A DNA stretch of 64,000 nt from Kineothrix sp. MB12-C1 (GTDB lineage Bacteria > Bacillota > Clostridia > Lachnospirales > Lachnospiraceae): NCBI RefSeq assembly GCF_030863805.1, contig NZ_CP132957.1, positions 2,976,001 to 3,040,000 of the forward strand. Direction: 5' to 3'. Shown piece by piece: positions 60,050 to 64,000 of this stretch (the first letter of the stretch is position 1; the number at the start of each line of letters is the position of its first letter). The notes under the pieces are model-generated. The model was not told the origin of the DNA. It ran no database searches and worked only from the letters and a program-made list of their open reading frames with translations. The position numbers and the translations under genes were made by a program.

Positions 60050-60982
60050 TTAGAATAATGAGCCGTCAGGACTGTATTTACGAGCCAGCTTATTCATAAT
60101 AAGTAAAATAGCGGTAGAAATAATTGATTGATAAAATCCGGCTGCTGATGCCATACCTACATCACCGTTAAGACGCAGGTTTCGGTAAATAAATGTATCT
60201 AATACATCGGTAGTACTATAAAGCTGCGCATTATTTCCTATCATGGAATAGAACATACCGAAGTCGGCGTTCATGATTTTTCCACAGTTCAGAAGAAGTA
60301 ATGTAATTGCGGTCGGTGCTACCAGAGGAAGACTGATATAACGAATTTGTTGCCATCTGCTTGCGCCGTCAATTTTAGCGGCTTCATAATAGGAAGTATC
60401 GATTCCGCCCAGAGCGGCTATATACATAATCATCCCGTAGCCGGTCATTTTCCATAATCTGAAAATTACCAGGATAATAATCCACAGCGTGGGATTCTCA
60501 TACCAATTGACAGGCGTAGCACCAAAAAGTTTTAACAATGTATTTAAACTGCCGTGTTCGTAGTTAAACAGGTTGTATGAAAATAATCCGACAACAATCC
60601 AGGAAATAAAATATGGAAGGAAAATGCCAAATTGAACAACGGACTTGAACTTTTTCTTATGTAATTCCTGAAACATCAGCGCACAGCCTAATTCAAAAAC
60701 CAAGCCGAACAGGATGAATAAAAGGTTTAAAAATATGGTATTAAAGGTTGCTTTCGCAGCAGAGCCGGAAGCGAATAAATATTCGAAATTCTTAGTGATA
60801 GGATGAATCCAGGGACTTCCGAAAATGCCGTCTCCAAAATTAAAATCCTTAAATGCAGTTACCAGACCGAACATAGGAAGATAATTAAATAAGATAAGTA
60901 TTATGGCGGCAGGTAGGAACATGGAATAAAGAGCTTTATTTTTATTTATCTCTTTACCGAAGGACATGAATTTGTTTTTCAT
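60050..60982 (-). CDS. ABC transporter permease, LplB-like
   Basis: The 310-residue membrane protein has six helices, the first at residues 18-40 (MFLPAAIILILFNYLPMFGL). AFKDFNFGDGIFGSPWIHPI is the characteristic LplB periplasmic segment. The docking loop is EAAKIDGASRWQQIRYISLP near residue 200. It is the first gene of the leftward operon, divergent from the AraC-type regulator at 61129, which probably controls it. AAAGGGGTATTACCC precedes the ATG. Confidence 0.93.
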   Translation of the reverse strand: MKNKFMSFGKEINKNKALYSMFLPAAIILILFNYLPMFGLVTAFKDFNFGDGIFGSPWIHPITKNFEYLFASGSAAKATFNTIFLNLLFILFGLVFELGCALMFQELHKKKFKSVVQFGIFLPYFISWIVVGLFSYNLFNYEHGSLNTLLKLFGATPVNWYENPTLWIIILVIFRLWKMTGYGMIMYIAALGGIDTSYYEAAKIDGASRWQQIRYISLPLVAPTAITLLLLNCGKIMNADFGMFYSMIGNNAQLYSTTDVLDTFIYRNLRLNGDVGMASAAGFYQSIISTAILLIMNKLARKYSPDGSLF

Positions 60983-61128
60983 GGGTAATACCCCTTTCTT
61001 TTCATATGGATTGCTTTCAGTATAGAGTTGGAATGATTCTTACGAAACTGCGAGAACTTGCGAAAGAGTATAAAGTGAATGGAAATAGAAAATGAGACGG
61101 ACTATAAATATTAACTATTTACTATAAA

Positions 61129-63462
61129 ATGTATTCTGAAAAAGCTACAAACCCTGTAAAAACGCCATTTGTTAAAATGAGGTCATTTGCAGAGCAAAAA
61201 CAATTACTATATAATTTTATGGAAGGCTATAAGAAAGGTATGGTTATTATTATGGGAGAAAAGAAAGGCGGTAGATATTTTTATAAAGTGACACTTTTGT
61301 TGTTTGCAACGGTGTTTATCATAGCTGCTGTGTTGACTTCTTTTTCATATAAACAGTTTTCCGATGCGCTAAAGGGAAAAACTTATGCGGATTATCAGGC
61401 CGGCTTACGGAAGAATGCCCAATCATGGGAAGACTTGGTAAGTCAGATCGGGCAGTTGAACTCAGCAATAACAATTGATTCCCAGACGGCAGCTTATTAT
61501 AGCCTGAAAGAGTTCGATCCGGAACAGCATTATTACACCTATTTAAAAGTAAAAAAGATATTTAACATTCATCCCTATCTTATTTCTATAGGTATTTATA
61601 ATAGTAAAATCAGTGAACCGTTGTATTGCGGAACAGATGAGATAGATATGGATACTTTTTGGGTAGAAATGCAGCAAAAAAACGGAAAGTTTATTATTGA
61701 TTCGAAAACAACAGGAGCAAGTGAGGCTGACTTGCTGGTATTTGGTTATCCCATTTATACCGATTCTTTCGATGAACCTCAAAGTGCAGTTTTTATCTGT
61801 CTTGATGCGCGAAAAGTAAAGAATCATGTATTGGGAGAAGCGGATTATGGGCAGATATTGATTAATGAAAACAGACAATGTCTGACAGCCTTCGCAAGGA
61901 ATGAAACAGACGATGAAATTGTTGAGTGGGTCAAGGGAAAAAAAGCAGTAGAAATAAACGAAATAGTAAGGTTGCAGGGGGGAAAATATCTTTGCTCTGC
62001 TTATAGTGAAGACGATAATTGCTTTATTAGTTATGTAAACTACAATGAGGTGATGGGGCAGTTGAACAGGCAGAAAAATATTTTCTTATTTGTCTGTCTT
62101 ATAGTAATGGCAGTGAGTATGGGAATGGAATTTCTCGTTGCAAGAAAAATATATCAGCCTATTAAAAGCATGAAACAGGAATTTGAAAAATCTAAATTTG
62201 CAGACGGACAGACATTGGGAGAGTTTGAATTAATCAAATATGTGTACGAAAGTGCTTTGACAGAGATTGCGGAATTAGAAGAGCAGAATGCATTATACCT
62301 GCCTAGAATCAAAGCAGATATTCTGCGAGATTTATTGTTCGGAACAATCAGGCCGGAGGCGGCGATCGAAAAGTTAAAAGAGTATCAATGGGAAATACCC
62401 TTTCGAGGAATGTTTTTGGTCGATGTTAAAATAGATAAAAAATTAGAAAATGAACTTTTAATGAGTGTAGTGCAGGCAAAAATACAGCAGCTCTTTGTGG
62501 ATGTTTTGGGGAATGACTTTTTTATAGAGAGTATATCGGTAGATAACGATGAAGTGATCGTTATGCTGAATACTCTTGCGGGGAAACCTGTCACTTTTGA
62601 AGAATTGGTAAAGGAACTGGAAGGGATAAGAGATTCCATTATAAAGGAATATCGAGTACTGCTAACGATCGGACTGGATGGGATGATCGACGAAATACAG
62701 GATTGTCATGCGGTTTATGAAAAGGTTAAGGGACTTCAGAAAAATCGGTTTGCATTAGGCGAAAATCAGGTAATATATCAGGCGAGAATTATGGAACTGT
62801 TGCCGGAAGCGTTGAATTATCCCGATAAATTGATCAATGAAATATTAGTTCATTTGGGGAATAATGAGAGAGCCAAATTCGAAGAAAAGATAGAGGACTT
62901 TTTACAAACAATCTGTCAATATGTATATCCTTCTGCTTCTATTCTTTTTGCCAGATTGTATTTGGAAATGGCAGCGAGAATTCAAAAATACGGAGTACCT
63001 GAAAAGAGTAGAATCGCAGCGGTGGATATGAAAATGAATCCGGGCACCCTAGAGGAAGCGAGAGGCTTGCTGTTAAAAGCATATGATGCTTGTGAAAGCA
63101 GAATGGATGAGGCAGAGCATGCAAAAGAAAACAAACATTATAAAAAGATTGTTGCCAGCCAGGAATTTATTATGGAAACATTTTCTGATTGTAATTTAAG
63201 TGCGGATTCTATTGCGGAAAGATTAGGATATTCAACGAATTATTTTGCCAGAATATTTAAGACCATTACTGGTTTTTATATTAATGATTATATCAGGCAG
63301 ATTAGGATAATGAAGGCACAGGAATTTTTGCAGAATACAAATATGACAGTAAATGAAATAGCAAAAGAAACAGGATTTACTACTCCGAATTATTTCTATG
63401 CCATTTTTAAAAAGGAAACAGGAATGACGCCTGCAGCCTATAGGGAGGCTGTGGAGGAATAA
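61129..63462 (+). CDS. Membrane-anchored AraC-type regulator, YesS/YtdP-like
   Basis: The frame encodes up to 777 residues. The first ATG has no ribosome site, and a start at 61240 (AAAGG upstream, MVIIMGEKKG) is more likely. Two transmembrane segments (about residues 52-74 and 320-340, numbered from 61129) enclose an extracellular sensor. A long cytosolic region follows, then an AraC domain at the C-terminus: LSADSIAERLGYSTNYFARI and MTVNEIAKETGFTTPNYFYA, ending TGMTPAAYREAVEE. It has no kinase or receiver domain, so it is a one-component sensor-regulator like YesS and YtdP. The divergent lplBC-like operon is the likely target. Confidence 0.88.
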   Translation: MYSEKATNPVKTPFVKMRSFAEQKQLLYNFMEGYKKGMVIIMGEKKGGRYFYKVTLLLFATVFIIAAVLTSFSYKQFSDALKGKTYADYQAGLRKNAQSWEDLVSQIGQLNSAITIDSQTAAYYSLKEFDPEQHYYTYLKVKKIFNIHPYLISIGIYNSKISEPLYCGTDEIDMDTFWVEMQQKNGKFIIDSKTTGASEADLLVFGYPIYTDSFDEPQSAVFICLDARKVKNHVLGEADYGQILINENRQCLTAFARNETDDEIVEWVKGKKAVEINEIVRLQGGKYLCSAYSEDDNCFISYVNYNEVMGQLNRQKNIFLFVCLIVMAVSMGMEFLVARKIYQPIKSMKQEFEKSKFADGQTLGEFELIKYVYESALTEIAELEEQNALYLPRIKADILRDLLFGTIRPEAAIEKLKEYQWEIPFRGMFLVDVKIDKKLENELLMSVVQAKIQQLFVDVLGNDFFIESISVDNDEVIVMLNTLAGKPVTFEELVKELEGIRDSIIKEYRVLLTIGLDGMIDEIQDCHAVYEKVKGLQKNRFALGENQVIYQARIMELLPEALNYPDKLINEILVHLGNNERAKFEEKIEDFLQTICQYVYPSASILFARLYLEMAARIQKYGVPEKSRIAAVDMKMNPGTLEEARGLLLKAYDACESRMDEAEHAKENKHYKKIVASQEFIMETFSDCNLSADSIAERLGYSTNYFARIFKTITGFYINDYIRQIRIMKAQEFLQNTNMTVNEIAKETGFTTPNYFYAIFKKETGMTPAAYREAVEE

Positions 63463-63485
63463 GTTCAGGAAAGGGAAGATAAGAA

Positions 63486-64000
63486 ATGGAGATTAATTAT
63501 TCATATAAAGAATTTTTTCAACATTTATATAACAGTGAAAGACCATTTTTTGAGTTGAACGCGGAAACCGAGGAAACATATAGAGAGTGGAAAAAAGAAT
63601 TTAGAGAAGTATTGCGGGATAAACTGGGGCTTAATCTGTTAGCGGATATTGTGAGGCGTCAGAATGGAGGCAGGAAGGAAATAGGACTGATTGAGGGAGA
63701 AGTAACAAAGGAAAAGGGATATATAAGAAAAAAATATATGATGGAAACATTGCCTTCTGTTTGGATGCCCTTTTATATGCTTGTGCCGGATGGAATTGAC
63801 AAGGAGCATCCCGGAAAAGCGATGATTGCCATACCCGCTCATGGAGCAAATAAAAATACCATTGCGGGAGTAGGTGAAACAAAAGAAGAAAAAGAAAAAA
63901 TACAAAAGTTTCCTAAAGAAGCATATGGACTTTCTTTTGTAAAGAAAGGATATGTAGTGTTTTGCCCTGATCCTCCGGGATATGGAGAACGGGTAGAGCC
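63486..64000 (+). CDS. Alpha/beta-hydrolase family protein (partial, cut by window edge)
   Basis: The frame from ATG 63486 (AAGGGAAGAT upstream) runs off the right edge, giving about 171 N-terminal residues. It starts MEINYSYKEFFQHLYNSERP. After a polar N-terminal region it has VWMPFYMLVPDG, KAMIAIPAHGANKNTIAGVG and GYVVFCPDPPGYGERVEP. The HG of IPAHG is the oxyanion-hole type element and PDPPGYGER resembles the dienelactone hydrolase/acetyl-esterase (Abhydrolase_7-like) group. The nucleophile serine lies beyond the edge. Deacetylation of a sugar ester is plausible in this context. It follows the AraC-type regulator by 23 bp. Confidence 0.8.
   Translation, partial: MEINYSYKEFFQHLYNSERPFFELNAETEETYREWKKEFREVLRDKLGLNLLADIVRRQNGGRKEIGLIEGEVTKEKGYIRKKYMMETLPSVWMPFYMLVPDGIDKEHPGKAMIAIPAHGANKNTIAGVGETKEEKEKIQKFPKEAYGLSFVKKGYVVFCPDPPGYGERVE

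Noticed and set aside
1-64000. CRISPR array, rRNA, tRNA or prophage genes
   Set aside because: No regularly spaced direct repeats, rRNA blocks, tRNA cloverleaf or phage structural genes were noticed on reading the window. A tRNAscan or CRISPR search would settle this.

Overview
The window looks like a chromosome segment of a Firmicute of the Clostridia, most probably a Lachnospiraceae-type gut bacterium. This is inferred from moderate-to-low GC, GGAGG-type ribosome sites, several YesM/YesN-type two-component systems paired with carbohydrate ABC transporters, an AgrB/LytTR pair, the radical SAM + DUF4130 DNA-repair pair, PdxS with an ECF S component, and many inverting glycan hydrolase genes. 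The genus cannot be decided from sequence reading alone.

Layout. 1-2383: an edge-cut ABC ATPase, then a HAD phosphatase and a CPBP membrane protease in one operon. 2376-2665: a long imperfect palindrome. 2657-10623: a damaged glycan locus. A LuxR fragment and a solute-binding-protein fragment meet head to head near 2941, followed by two intact sugar permeases, a sulfatase broken by a frameshift, an intact YicI-type alpha-xylosidase (GH31) and a GH5 glycosidase. 10624-18987: a secreted metallo-beta-lactamase-fold protein, a MATE exporter, a nanE-PTS-RpiR cluster for an amino sugar (probably N-acetylmannosamine), and a LytTR regulator divergent from an AgrB protease with no AgrD visible. 18988-27031: asnA, a pyridoxamine-oxidase-like protein, and a run of DNA-repair-type genes (radical SAM protein, DUF4130 partner, Rad3/DinG-like helicase with a nuclease-like N-terminus, endonuclease IV) plus an HPr-like protein without the catalytic histidine. 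27457-36721: GH13 amylase, a decayed methyltransferase, a GntR-ABC operon, cutC, a PadR-DUF1700-DUF4097-PspC envelope operon, and pdxS with an ECF S component.

37005-64000 is a carbohydrate island. It holds two sensor kinase/AraC-response-regulator pairs and three complete ABC sugar importers (lipoprotein plus two permeases, no ATPase, so they must share an MsmK-type ATPase encoded elsewhere). It also holds a second GH31 alpha-xylosidase-like enzyme, a GH43 beta-xylosidase, a GH88 unsaturated uronyl hydrolase, an AraC repressor/activator, a one-component transmembrane AraC regulator and the start of an alpha/beta-hydrolase. Together they suggest import and intracellular trimming of xylose- and uronic-acid-containing oligosaccharides, for example from hemicellulose or host/plant polysaccharides.

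The intergenic regions carry at least a dozen copies or fragments of a short hairpin-forming repeat family. Its ends read GTAAC(A/T)GTTCAG or GTAACTATTCAG. A second repeat family contains AAAGCACTCCGTGCAGGATG. These repeats, the palindrome and the three or four broken genes are the least ordinary parts of the window.
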